The notes under the pieces: generated by a model
What the model saw: only the letters and a program-made list of their open reading frames with translations
Database searches by the model: none
Told to the model about the DNA's origin: nothing
Translations under genes and position numbers: made by a program
In this document: positions 16,110 through 23,657 of the stretch, in pieces
How the letters are laid out: each line of letters starts with the position of its first letter
How positions within the stretch are numbered: position 1 is the first letter of the stretch
Source: Verrucomicrobiota bacterium
GTDB lineage: Bacteria; Verrucomicrobiota; Verrucomicrobiia; Opitutales; Opitutaceae
DNA: 37,459 bases
Direction of reading: 5' to 3'
Assembly: GCA_026398135.1 (NCBI GenBank)
Contig: JAPLTN010000028.1
Span: forward strand, 1-37,459

Positions 16110-17114
16110 TTAAGCTAGGGTAAATTCGAGCTGGTTGTCCTGTCCCAAGGCCCAAGCCTCGACGCCCCGGGCGCGCAGGTCGCGGGCGAAATCGGCGGCG
16201 AAGCCGTGCAGGGTGAGCACCCGTTTGGGCTGGGTGAGCTCGACGAAACGCAGCAGATCTGGGTAGTCGGCGTGGTCGGAGAGCGCGAAAACCGCATCGC
16301 ACTGGTAACGAAAACGCGCGCCCGGATCGAGCGCCCAGCCGGTGAGCGCGGCGGTGCGGCGGCGGGGCATCAGGTCCAGGAATTTCGAGGTGGCGGCCTG
16401 GGGTGAACAAACCACCACGTGGCCGGCGCAGGTCGCGGAGTCGAAAGCCGAGTAAGGCGGGAAAACGATGCCCAGTTGCTCGTAAACCCGGGTGAGTTTC
16501 AGGGACTGCGGGTGCAACATCACCGGCAGCTCGGCTCCGGCGAGCGAGTGGAGCACTTCCTGGCTTTTGCCCAGACTGTAGCCGTAAAGCACGGGGATGG
16601 CGTCCGCCGCGAGTGTGGCGCGGCAGAACGCGATGATCTGCGCCAAGACTTCCTCGGTGGGCGGCAAGGTGTAGCGTGGCCGACCGTAGGTGGTCTCCAT
16701 GATTACCAAATCGGCCCGGGGTGCTTGGCAAAGCTCGGCGGAGCGGCCGGGACGGAGTTTAAAATCACCGGTGTAAAGCAGGCTGCCGTGCCCAGGATGT
16801 TCCAGGCGGATCATGGCGGAGCCGTGGATGTGGCCGGCGGGATGCAGCGAGACCGTGACCCCGGGGTATTCGGCGGAGAGCGGCGCGGTGACGCCGAACT
16901 CGCGGAGGTGTTCGATGCGTTTGCCCGAACGATCCGGCAGGCGCGCGCGCATCAAGGCGGCGGTGCCGGGCGAGAGCAGCACCTCGCGGTGCGCGGCCAT
17001 GTGGTCGAAGTGGGCGTGGGAGACAAAGGAGCGCGCGACCTTCTGGCGGGCGTCGAGCCACCAGTCGATCTGCGGCAGATAAAGACCGTGACGAAGTTGT
17101 ATTTCCCAGGACAC
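16110..17114 (-). CDS. Beta-CASP metallo-beta-lactamase hydrolase, DNA ligase-associated exonuclease-like
   Basis: A 334-residue metallo-beta-lactamase fold protein. SHAHFDHM (residues 33-40) is the zinc-binding HxHxDH motif, and PAGHIHGSAMI, YTGDFKLRPG and LSDHADYPDLL supply the further metal ligands. VIMETTYGRPRY and GYSLGKSQEV belong to the beta-CASP region characteristic of nucleic-acid hydrolases. The overall size and the order of these motifs fit the DNA ligase-associated exonuclease family, which in many bacteria is clustered with an ATP-dependent ligase and an Lhr-type helicase for DNA repair. No ligase or helicase is present here, so the partner genes lie elsewhere or are absent. An RNase role cannot be excluded. 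It starts 21 bases after the permease gene on the same strand. Confidence 0.82.
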   Translation of the reverse strand: MSWEIQLRHGLYLPQIDWWLDARQKVARSFVSHAHFDHMAAHREVLLSPGTAALMRARLPDRSGKRIEHLREFGVTAPLSAEYPGVTVSLHPAGHIHGSAMIRLEHPGHGSLLYTGDFKLRPGRSAELCQAPRADLVIMETTYGRPRYTLPPTEEVLAQIIAFCRATLAADAIPVLYGYSLGKSQEVLHSLAGAELPVMLHPQSLKLTRVYEQLGIVFPPYSAFDSATCAGHVVVCSPQAATSKFLDLMPRRRTAALTGWALDPGARFRYQCDAVFALSDHADYPDLLRFVELTQPKRVLTLHGFAADFARDLRARGVEAWALGQDNQLEFTLA

Positions 17115-17135
17115 GTCGGCATCGCCTGGCCGCGC

Positions 17136-18317
17136 CTAGCCGACCGAGTCCGGCATGTGGCCGGATAACACGCTCAGGTATTTGCGTTTCACCAAGCGCC
17201 AGGCGGTCACAAAAAACGCCGTGAGCGGAATGGCCAGAATCATGCCCAGGATGCCGCCCAGCGCGGTGCCCCAGAAGAAAATCGCCACGATGATCGTGAC
17301 CGGGTGCAGACCGGTGCGCTGGCCCATGATCTTGGGGGTGAGATACCAGCCCTCTATGTTTTGCACGATGATGAAGACCAGCAGCACCAACCCGACGAGT
17401 TGAACGCCGCCGGCCGGTTGGAGAAACGCGAGCGGCAGCGCGATGCTCAGGCCGATGATCGTGCCGAGGTAGGGCACGATGTTGAGGATGCCCAGCATCA
17501 GGCCGATGAAGAGGCCGAATTTAAGGCCGATGAGGGTAAAGCCCAGCGCGAGCAGCACGCCCATGAGCAGGCCGATGATGAGTTGGCCGCGAAAAAACGA
17601 GATTACGATGGCGATGAATTCGCGGACCAAAAACACCAGGTCGTCCCGCAGGCCGGGTTTGAGGAAATTGAGTTGATCGCCGAGGTTTTTGGTCGGATCG
17701 CCACTGGAGAGCAGGAAGAAAAAAAGATAAATGGGGATGATGGCCAGGCTGGTAAAAAAGCCGAACAGGCTCAGCACACCCGAGCCGGCGGCTTTAAGCG
17801 ACGGCACGGCGTGGGTCGCGAGACCCCGTGCTTCGTTAACAAGGTTCTTCACCGCCGCCTTGATGTCGGGGTTTTCGAGGTAGCGCTGGGCCGTCTCGAC
17901 CCATTGCGGATAGTGGTCGCGTCCGTAGCTTAGCGCGCGTTCCCAAAGCGCGGGCAGGAAAGTGATGAAATCGAGCAACTGAGAAACGGCGGGCGGCACC
18001 ACGGTCACGAACAGACCGGTGGCGGCGAGCAGGAAGGCGCCATAAATGGTGACCACGGCGGAAACGCGGCCAACCCTCAGGCGGCTTTCCAGCAGGTGCA
18101 CCAGCGGCATGAGCACGAGGGCCATGATGCCCGCCGTGACCAGCGGCCAAAGCACGCCCGAGAAAACGCCGAGCAGGAAAACGCCGAGCAGCGCCAGGCC
18201 GACCATCAGTGCGCCGGCGGCGATGGTGGCGAAAAGTCCGAGTGCAAAACCGGCGATGCGGCGTTGGGTGGGCGAGAGCAGGGGCGAGGCGGTGTCGGTG
18301 TCGGGAGCGTCGGCCAT
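17136..18317 (-). CDS. AI-2E family transporter (PerM/TqsA-like permease)
   Basis: A 393-residue inner-membrane protein of the AI-2E transporter family. It has the family topology: two or three helices near the N-terminus, a long soluble region (about 120-200: LWERALSYGRDHYPQWVETAQRYL), and a helix-dense C-terminal half. That half contains IIPIYLFFFLLSSGD, FRGQLIIGLLMGVLLALGF, GILNIVPYLGTIIG, and ILGMILAIPLTAF, all typical. Members have been linked to autoinducer-2 export, Na+/H+ exchange and other roles, so the substrate is open. The start at ATG 18317 (MADAPDTD) is chosen because upstream the frame runs antisense through uvrA and has no hydrophobic pattern. It precedes the beta-CASP hydrolase in a likely operon and diverges from uvrA. 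Confidence 0.9.
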   Translation of the reverse strand: MADAPDTDTASPLLSPTQRRIAGFALGLFATIAAGALMVGLALLGVFLLGVFSGVLWPLVTAGIMALVLMPLVHLLESRLRVGRVSAVVTIYGAFLLAATGLFVTVVPPAVSQLLDFITFLPALWERALSYGRDHYPQWVETAQRYLENPDIKAAVKNLVNEARGLATHAVPSLKAAGSGVLSLFGFFTSLAIIPIYLFFFLLSSGDPTKNLGDQLNFLKPGLRDDLVFLVREFIAIVISFFRGQLIIGLLMGVLLALGFTLIGLKFGLFIGLMLGILNIVPYLGTIIGLSIALPLAFLQPAGGVQLVGLVLLVFIIVQNIEGWYLTPKIMGQRTGLHPVTIIVAIFFWGTALGGILGMILAIPLTAFFVTAWRLVKRKYLSVLSGHMPDSVG

Positions 18318-18428
18318 GAGGCCTTGAAAAAACCCGGCCCAGGCGCGGGGGGCGAGGAAAGTTTTTACTTCGCTTTGCGGAGAGAGTGTTTGCGCGTCGC
18401 CGGGGATGCGTAGGCTGTGGGCTCTTCC

Positions 18429-21296
18429 ATGCAGCCCGCCACGCACATCCACATCAAAGGCGCCCGTGAGCATAACCTCAAGAACCTGGAGGTTAAACTG
18501 CCGCGCGGGAAGTTGATCGTGATCACCGGCCCCTCCGGTTCGGGCAAATCCTCGCTGGCCTTCGATACCCTCTACGCCGAGGGCTACCGGAAATACATGG
18601 AGTCGCTCTCGACCCAGGCGCGGCAGGTCCTGGAGCAACTCAAGCGGCCCGACGTGGACTTCATCCACGGCCTGTCCCCGGTGCTGGCTATCGAGCAACG
18701 CACCGGCAACGGCTCGCCGCGCTCGACCATCGCGACCGTTACCGAAATCGCCGACTACGCGCGCCTGCTCTGGGCCTTGCACGGCGAGCAGCGGTGTCCG
18801 AAGGACGGCGGCCGCGTGGTGCAACGCTCGCTTGATGACAACGTGCAACACGTGCTGACCGCCTGCGCCGGGGAGCGCATCATGCTGCTCGCGCCCGCGC
18901 TCACTGCCCGGCCCAGCGTGCTGCGCGACGAGCTGCCCCGCCTTCGGCAGCGCGGCTTTCAACGCGTGCGGCTGGACGGCGCGATCAAGAACCTCGACGA
19001 CCCGCACCTTGTGCCCGCCGGTCAGGGCACGCGCGAGCTCGCGGTCGAAGTGGTGGTGGACCGTCTGGTGGCGGTGGTCGAGCAGCGTTCACGCCTGGCG
19101 GATTCGCTCGAACTGGCGTTTCGCGAGGGCAAGGACCGCGTGCTGGTGCTGGCGCAAAAGGCCGGCGCGCCTGCCGACGTCTGGCGCGAGGTGTCGCTTT
19201 CCCAATCGCTGGCTTGCGAGGTGTGCGGCGACGTGTTCGAGAAACTCACGCCCCGGCATTTTTCCTTCAACCACCGCGAGGGCGCGTGCCCGGATTGCGA
19301 GGGCTTGGGGCGGAAACTGCGCTTCGTGCCGGAACTGCTGGTGCCCGATCCGACCAAGTCGATCCGGGGCGGGGCTCTCAAGCCGTGGCGCATCGGCGGG
19401 AAAAACCTGATCATCAAACACAACGCCCTGCTCAAGCAGCTCGCCGAGCAGTTGCCCTATGATCCGGAGACGCCGTGGGCGGAGCTGCCCGAGGCGATCC
19501 GCCATGCCATTCTTTATGGCGCGGGCGAGCGTCAGTTTGCTTTTAAACTGAAACGCATGCGCGAGGCCCGGGCCCAGCCGTTTGCCGGGGTGATCGCCGA
19601 CTTGGAGGAGAGTTTTCGCGAGACGGACAGCGACGGGTTTCGCGCCCGTCTGAGCACCTTCATGGTCAGTGGCGGCTGCCCCACCTGCAAAGGCGGACGG
19701 CTCAATGTGCGCAGCTCGGCGGTGACGGTTACTGGGCGGGGCATCGCGGAGTTTTTCGCGCTGGATGTGGCTGCCGCGCATGGGTTCGCGGCGGAGTTGC
19801 TTGCCGCGCCTGCGACCCACGAGGCGGTGCGCGAGATCGCGACCGGGATCGAGCAGCGCCTGCGCTTTCTGCTGGAGACCGGGCTCGGTTATCTGACGCT
19901 CGACCGCGATTACGATACCCTCTCCGGCGGCGAAGCCCAGCGCGTGCGCCTGGCCACCCAGCTCGGCATGGGGCTGATGGGTGTGATCTACGTGCTTGAT
20001 GAACCCAGTATCGGCCTGCACCCGGCGGATAACGAAAAACTGCTCGCCACCCTGACCGAGCTGCGCGACCGGGGAAACACCGTGATCGTGGTCGAGCACG
20101 ACGAGGACACGATGCGCATCGCGGACGAGATTATCGAACTCGGACCCGAGGCCGGCACCGAAGGCGGGCGTATCCTGTTTCAGGGCACGCCGGCCGAACT
20201 GATCGTCGCGCCCGCGCGCCAGACCCGCACCGGGCCCTATCTGGCGCGCAAGCAACGGGTGACCCGCGACGCCAAAGCGAAGACAGGCGACGGGCTTTTT
20301 CTGACCGTGCGCGAGGCGCGGCACCACAACCTGAAGGGGGTGGACGCGCGGTTTCCGGTCGGGCTGCTCACGGTGGTGACGGGCGTGTCGGGCTCGGGAA
20401 AAAGTACGCTGGTAAACGACGTGCTGGCGGCGCTGGCGGCGCGCAAGCTCAACGGTGCGAAGTCGGTGCCCGGCAAACACCGGCACGTGGAAAACCTCGA
20501 TGAGTTTGAAAAACTGGTGCAGGTGGACCAGTCGCCTATCGGACGTTCGCCGCGCTCGAATCCGGCGACCTACACCGGCCTGATGGATCCCTTGCGCGAG
20601 CTCTTCGCGATGGTGCCGCTGGCCAAGGTGCGCGGCTACACCGCGAGCCGGTTTTCGTTCAACGTGCGCGGCGGACGCTGCGAGCGCTGTGCGGGCGACG
20701 GGGTGATCAAGCTGGACATGCAGTTTATGGCCGATGCCTACGCGCCGTGCCCGAGTTGCGCCGGGCGGCGTTTTAACCGCGAGACGCTGGAGATCCTGTT
20801 TCACGGAAAATCCATCTCGGACGTGCTCGACATGACGGTGCGCGATGCGATCGGGATTTTTAAGAATATCCCCAAGATCATGGACCGGTTGGAAACGCTT
20901 TCGGCGGTCGGGCTGGGCTATTTGAAGCTCGGGCAAAGCGCGACCACGCTCTCGGGCGGCGAAGCGCAGCGGCTGAAGTTGTCCTTGGAGCTAAGCAAGC
21001 GCCAGCAGGGCAATACGCTCTACATCCTGGACGAGCCGACGACGGGTCTGCACTGGGTGGACATCCAGCACCTGATGGACCTGTTGTTTAAGCTGCGGGA
21101 CGCGGGCAATACCTTGATCGTGATCGAGCACAATCTGGACGTGATCCACCTCGCGGACTGGTTGATCGATCTCGGGCCGGGCGGCGGGTCGGCGGGCGGC
21201 GAGATTGTTTACGCAGGTCCGCGTGAAGGGATCGAAAAGGAGAAACGCAGCCTGACTGGCAGGGCGCTGGTGAAGTGGGCGGCGGCGGGGCGGTGA
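18429..21296 (+). CDS. uvrA: UvrABC excinuclease subunit A
   Basis: A 955-residue UvrA, the damage-recognition ATPase of nucleotide excision repair that works with UvrB in the cytoplasm. Two ABC ATPase halves are present: Walker [10 protein letters not shown] near the N-terminus and GVSGSGKST in the second half, with signature LSGGEAQR in both and Walker [11 protein letters not shown] and [10 protein letters not shown]. Zinc sites are CEVC...CPDC in the first half and CERC...CPSC in the second, the latter being the UvrA C-terminal zinc finger needed for specific DNA binding. [16 protein letters not shown] is the expected UvrA motif. Length is normal. ATG 18429 is preferred over an in-frame GTG at 18417. 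Its last 23 coding bases plus stop region recur exactly 2.1 kb downstream (see repeat entry). Confidence 0.95.
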   Translation: MQPATHIHIKGAREHNLKNLEVKLPRGKLIVITGPSGSGKSSLAFDTLYAEGYRKYMESLSTQARQVLEQLKRPDVDFIHGLSPVLAIEQRTGNGSPRSTIATVTEIADYARLLWALHGEQRCPKDGGRVVQRSLDDNVQHVLTACAGERIMLLAPALTARPSVLRDELPRLRQRGFQRVRLDGAIKNLDDPHLVPAGQGTRELAVEVVVDRLVAVVEQRSRLADSLELAFREGKDRVLVLAQKAGAPADVWREVSLSQSLACEVCGDVFEKLTPRHFSFNHREGACPDCEGLGRKLRFVPELLVPDPTKSIRGGALKPWRIGGKNLIIKHNALLKQLAEQLPYDPETPWAELPEAIRHAILYGAGERQFAFKLKRMREARAQPFAGVIADLEESFRETDSDGFRARLSTFMVSGGCPTCKGGRLNVRSSAVTVTGRGIAEFFALDVAAAHGFAAELLAAPATHEAVREIATGIEQRLRFLLETGLGYLTLDRDYDTLSGGEAQRVRLATQLGMGLMGVIYVLDEPSIGLHPADNEKLLATLTELRDRGNTVIVVEHDEDTMRIADEIIELGPEAGTEGGRILFQGTPAELIVAPARQTRTGPYLARKQRVTRDAKAKTGDGLFLTVREARHHNLKGVDARFPVGLLTVVTGVSGSGKSTLVNDVLAALAARKLNGAKSVPGKHRHVENLDEFEKLVQVDQSPIGRSPRSNPATYTGLMDPLRELFAMVPLAKVRGYTASRFSFNVRGGRCERCAGDGVIKLDMQFMADAYAPCPSCAGRRFNRETLEILFHGKSISDVLDMTVRDAIGIFKNIPKIMDRLETLSAVGLGYLKLGQSATTLSGGEAQRLKLSLELSKRQQGNTLYILDEPTTGLHWVDIQHLMDLLFKLRDAGNTLIVIEHNLDVIHLADWLIDLGPGGGSAGGEIVYAGPREGIEKEKRSLTGRALVKWAAAGR
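21272..21294 (+). repeat. 23-bp direct repeat, left copy (3' end of uvrA)
   Basis: GAAGTGGGCGGCGGCGGGGC plus CGT-type continuation forms a 23-base block at the end of uvrA (encoding the final V-K-W-A-A-A-G-R region) that is found unchanged at 23419-23441. The two copies flank the AT-rich Sel1 gene. The sequence is GC-rich and somewhat low in complexity, but 23 consecutive matches in the same orientation are unlikely by chance. Confidence 0.7.
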
Positions 21297-21307
21297 AGGC
21301 GGATGAG

Positions 21308-21338
21308 CGGCGGGCATGGCAACTAATTTTTCCCGCCG
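21308..21338. repeat. Inverted repeat after uvrA
   Basis: CGGCGGG (21308-21314) and CCCGCCG (21332-21338) form a 7-bp stem whose loop ends in TTTTT. It starts 12 bases after the uvrA stop. Because the T-run lies inside the loop it is not a standard terminator, but it may reduce read-through. The remainder of 21297-21435 is an AT-rich leader with TATATT at 21367-21372. Confidence 0.35.
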
Positions 21339-21435
21339 ACGCCTAACTTGCACTGTTGGCTATGTGTATATTGAAGAAGTAGCGTGTAACTTTATCTTGA
21401 GTTCATTAAACCTGCGCGAAGACTTTGATTCTTTT

Positions 21436-23391
21436 ATGCCTTTTAATAACCGACATTTGTTATTTTGCGTATTCTCTATTTTGGTTTTATTATCGGGATG
21501 TAGAACTGCCTCTTTTGAAGCGTATTCCTATCGCAAAGCGGCTGAACAGGGGGATTCGACTGCTCAAATGAATCTGGGTATCGCGTACTACAATGGTGAA
21601 GGAGTAGGGAAAGACCGCGTTGAAGCAGCGAAGTGGTTTCGCAAAGCAGCAGAACAAGGATTAGCTAATGCTCAGTTGAAACTTGGCTATGCCTTCGACT
21701 ATGGCGAAGGAGTCATTAAAGATCACGTCGAGGCGGTGAAGTGGTATCGCAAAGCTGCTGGAAAGGGATTAGCAAAGGCTCAATATAATTTAGGAGTTTC
21801 TTATTCGAAGGGAGAAGGCGTTGCTAAAGATGACGTAGAAGCAGCGATTTGGTTTCGGAAAGCAGCAGATAAGGGACATGCATCGGCACAAGCGAATCTT
21901 GGTTATGCATACGAAAAAGGCGAAGGCGTTGATAAAGACGCCGTCGAAGCCGTAAAGTGGTATCATAAGGCCGCCGAACAGGGTATTCCTGATGCACAAT
22001 CTAATCTTGGTTTCTGCTACTATAATGGAAACGGAGTCAGGAAAGACCTTGTTGAATCTGCGAAGTGGTATCGGAAAGCCGCCGAACAGGGATATTCTTC
22101 GGCTCAATATAACCTGGGGCTCTCTTATTCCAAAGGTGAAGGCGTTCCTAAAGATCCCGTTGAAGCTATTAAGTGGTATATGAAAGCAGCGGAACAGGGG
22201 CATTCATCGGCTCAATCAGCTCTTGGATACGCTTATTTTGAAGGCAAGGGAGTTACTAAAGATGTGGTCGAAGCAGTGAAGTGGTTGCGTAAAGCCGCCG
22301 AACAGGGCGTTGCAGTTGCTCAAACTAATCTTGGCGTTGCCTTCTATGAAGGCAAAGGAGTTAGTAAAGACCTTGTCGAAGCAATAAGGTGGTATCGCAA
22401 AGCGGCTGAACAGGAAGATTTAGGTGGTCAATTTAATTTAGGATTCGCCTACTATGAAGGGAAAGGAGTTAGTAAAGACTATGTCGAATCAGTGAGGTGG
22501 TATCGAAAAGCCGCTGAAAAGGGACATGCAGCGGCTCAGGCTAATCTTGGCTACGCTTACAAGCACGGTGAAGGAGTCATTAAAGATCACGCCGAATCAG
22601 TGAGGTGGTATCGCAAAGCGGCTGAACAGGGAGAAGCACAGGCACAAAGTAATTTGGGATCTTGTTATTTCAACGGAGAAGGAGTTACTAAAGATTACGT
22701 CGAAGCTTTGAAGTGGTATAGAAAAGCCGCTGAACAGGGCTTTGCAGCAGCTCAGGTGAAATTGGGCTACGCCTACAGTCACGGCAAAGGGCTTGATAAA
22801 GACCCTACCCAAGCCTTGCGTTGGTATCGAAAAGCGGCCGAGCAAGGAGATTCTTCAGGTCAATATAATTTGGGAGTGTACTACTACGAGGGAGAAGTCG
22901 TTTCTAAAGACCATGCCGAAGCAATAAAGTGGTACCGTAAAGCGGCTGAACAGGGACATGTTGATGGTCAATATGGTCTGGGCTTCGCTTATAACCAAGG
23001 TGCAGGAGTTATTAAAGACCCTATCGAAGCCGTAAAGTGGTATCGAAAAGCGGCTGAACAGGGACATTCAATGGCTCAATATGCCATGGGTAACGCCTAC
23101 ATATTAGACCAGGGTATCGATAAAGACTTCGTCGAAGCAATGCATTGGTATCGCAAAGCCGCTGAACAGGGAGTTGCACAGGCCCAATTTAATCTAGGCA
23201 ATGCTTACTTCCGAGGCGAAGGCGTTCCCGAAGACATTGTTGAGGCTTACGCTTGGTGGAGTGTTTTGGGTGAGCACGAAATCGCTCGTGTATATATAAA
23301 TTTAATCGAGGCCATGATGACCCAAGAACAACTAGATCAGGCTAGAAAACTGTCTCATGAACGCATGCAGAAATTTGGATCAAAGAAGTAG
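21436..23391 (+). CDS. Lipoprotein with 16 Sel1-like repeats
   Basis: A 651-residue protein. Residues 1-22 are a lipoprotein signal with lipobox LLSGC, so the mature protein should be lipid-anchored. From about residue 30 there are 16 tandem 36-residue Sel1-like repeats of the pattern WYRKAAEQGxxxAQxNLG, then YxxGEGVxKDxVEA, followed by a short non-repetitive C-terminal segment (YAWWSVLGEHEIARVY to the end). Sel1 repeats form an alpha-alpha superhelix used for protein-protein contacts, for example in envelope or signalling adaptors. The DNA is visibly AT-richer than its neighbours and repeats with a 108-base period. The ATG at 21436 gives the signal peptide; an upstream in-frame start would bury it. 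Flanking direct repeats suggest an inserted segment. The partner is unknown. Confidence 0.9.
   Translation: MPFNNRHLLFCVFSILVLLSGCRTASFEAYSYRKAAEQGDSTAQMNLGIAYYNGEGVGKDRVEAAKWFRKAAEQGLANAQLKLGYAFDYGEGVIKDHVEAVKWYRKAAGKGLAKAQYNLGVSYSKGEGVAKDDVEAAIWFRKAADKGHASAQANLGYAYEKGEGVDKDAVEAVKWYHKAAEQGIPDAQSNLGFCYYNGNGVRKDLVESAKWYRKAAEQGYSSAQYNLGLSYSKGEGVPKDPVEAIKWYMKAAEQGHSSAQSALGYAYFEGKGVTKDVVEAVKWLRKAAEQGVAVAQTNLGVAFYEGKGVSKDLVEAIRWYRKAAEQEDLGGQFNLGFAYYEGKGVSKDYVESVRWYRKAAEKGHAAAQANLGYAYKHGEGVIKDHAESVRWYRKAAEQGEAQAQSNLGSCYFNGEGVTKDYVEALKWYRKAAEQGFAAAQVKLGYAYSHGKGLDKDPTQALRWYRKAAEQGDSSGQYNLGVYYYEGEVVSKDHAEAIKWYRKAAEQGHVDGQYGLGFAYNQGAGVIKDPIEAVKWYRKAAEQGHSMAQYAMGNAYILDQGIDKDFVEAMHWYRKAAEQGVAQAQFNLGNAYFRGEGVPEDIVEAYAWWSVLGEHEIARVYINLIEAMMTQEQLDQARKLSHERMQKFGSKK
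21530..23250 (+). repeat. 108-bp coding tandem repeats (16 units)
   Basis: The DNA encoding the Sel1 units repeats every 108 bases, with recurring blocks such as AAGTGGTATCGCAAAGC and GCTGAACAGGG. Units differ mostly by substitution, with no frame breaks, so selection on the protein is evident. Such arrays can expand or contract by recombination. Confidence 0.8.
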
Positions 23392-23418
23392 CCAGCGATT
23401 AGATTTACGGGCCGACGC

Positions 23419-23441
23419 GAAGTGGGCGGCGGCGGGGCGGT
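23419..23441 (+). repeat. 23-bp direct repeat, right copy
   Basis: An exact second copy of 21272-21294, 28 bases after the Sel1 stop codon and not in a gene. It is followed by a TAG where the uvrA copy has TGA, so it resembles a duplicated uvrA gene end. It marks the likely right boundary of the AT-rich insert. Confidence 0.7.
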
Positions 23442-23485
23442 AGGAAGGGGTGGGGGATAGATTGGCGTTGGAGTATGGGCTCGAT

Positions 23486-23636
23486 GGTCCGGGGAGCACA
23501 CGCGTCTCGCGTGTAGCGCCGGGCGTCTCGCCCGGCGCTGGTTTGGGCGGGTGCGATACAGGGAAACACTGCTCAGACAGGCCTCGGCGGGACGCCGAAG
23601 CCGACACGCGAGACGCGTGCGCTCCCCGGACCGACG
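23486..23636. repeat. Composite GC hairpin repeat, copies 2 and 3
   Basis: A 29-base module at 23486-23514 is present inverted at 23604-23632 with 28 of 29 matches. The right-hand copy is part of the 59-base unit 23578-23636 shared with 7134-7192. Between them lies a perfect 11-bp stem, AGCGCCGGGCG and CGCCCGGCGCT (23515-23525 and 23529-23539), with a TCT loop. The whole block sits between the Sel1 gene and the end of the DUF5916 gene, and could terminate transcription from both sides. Confidence 0.7.
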
Positions 23637-23657
23637 AGACGAGCCCAGGGAGGTGGC

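Noticed and set aside
18318-19007. N-terminal extension of the AI-2E permease
   Set aside because: The extension is antisense to the start of uvrA and has no hydrophobic or domain-like character; ATG 18317 gives a normal family length.
21530-23250. CRISPR-like periodic array
   Set aside because: The period is 108 bases with no short identical repeats and unique spacers; the frame is continuous and encodes Sel1 repeats.
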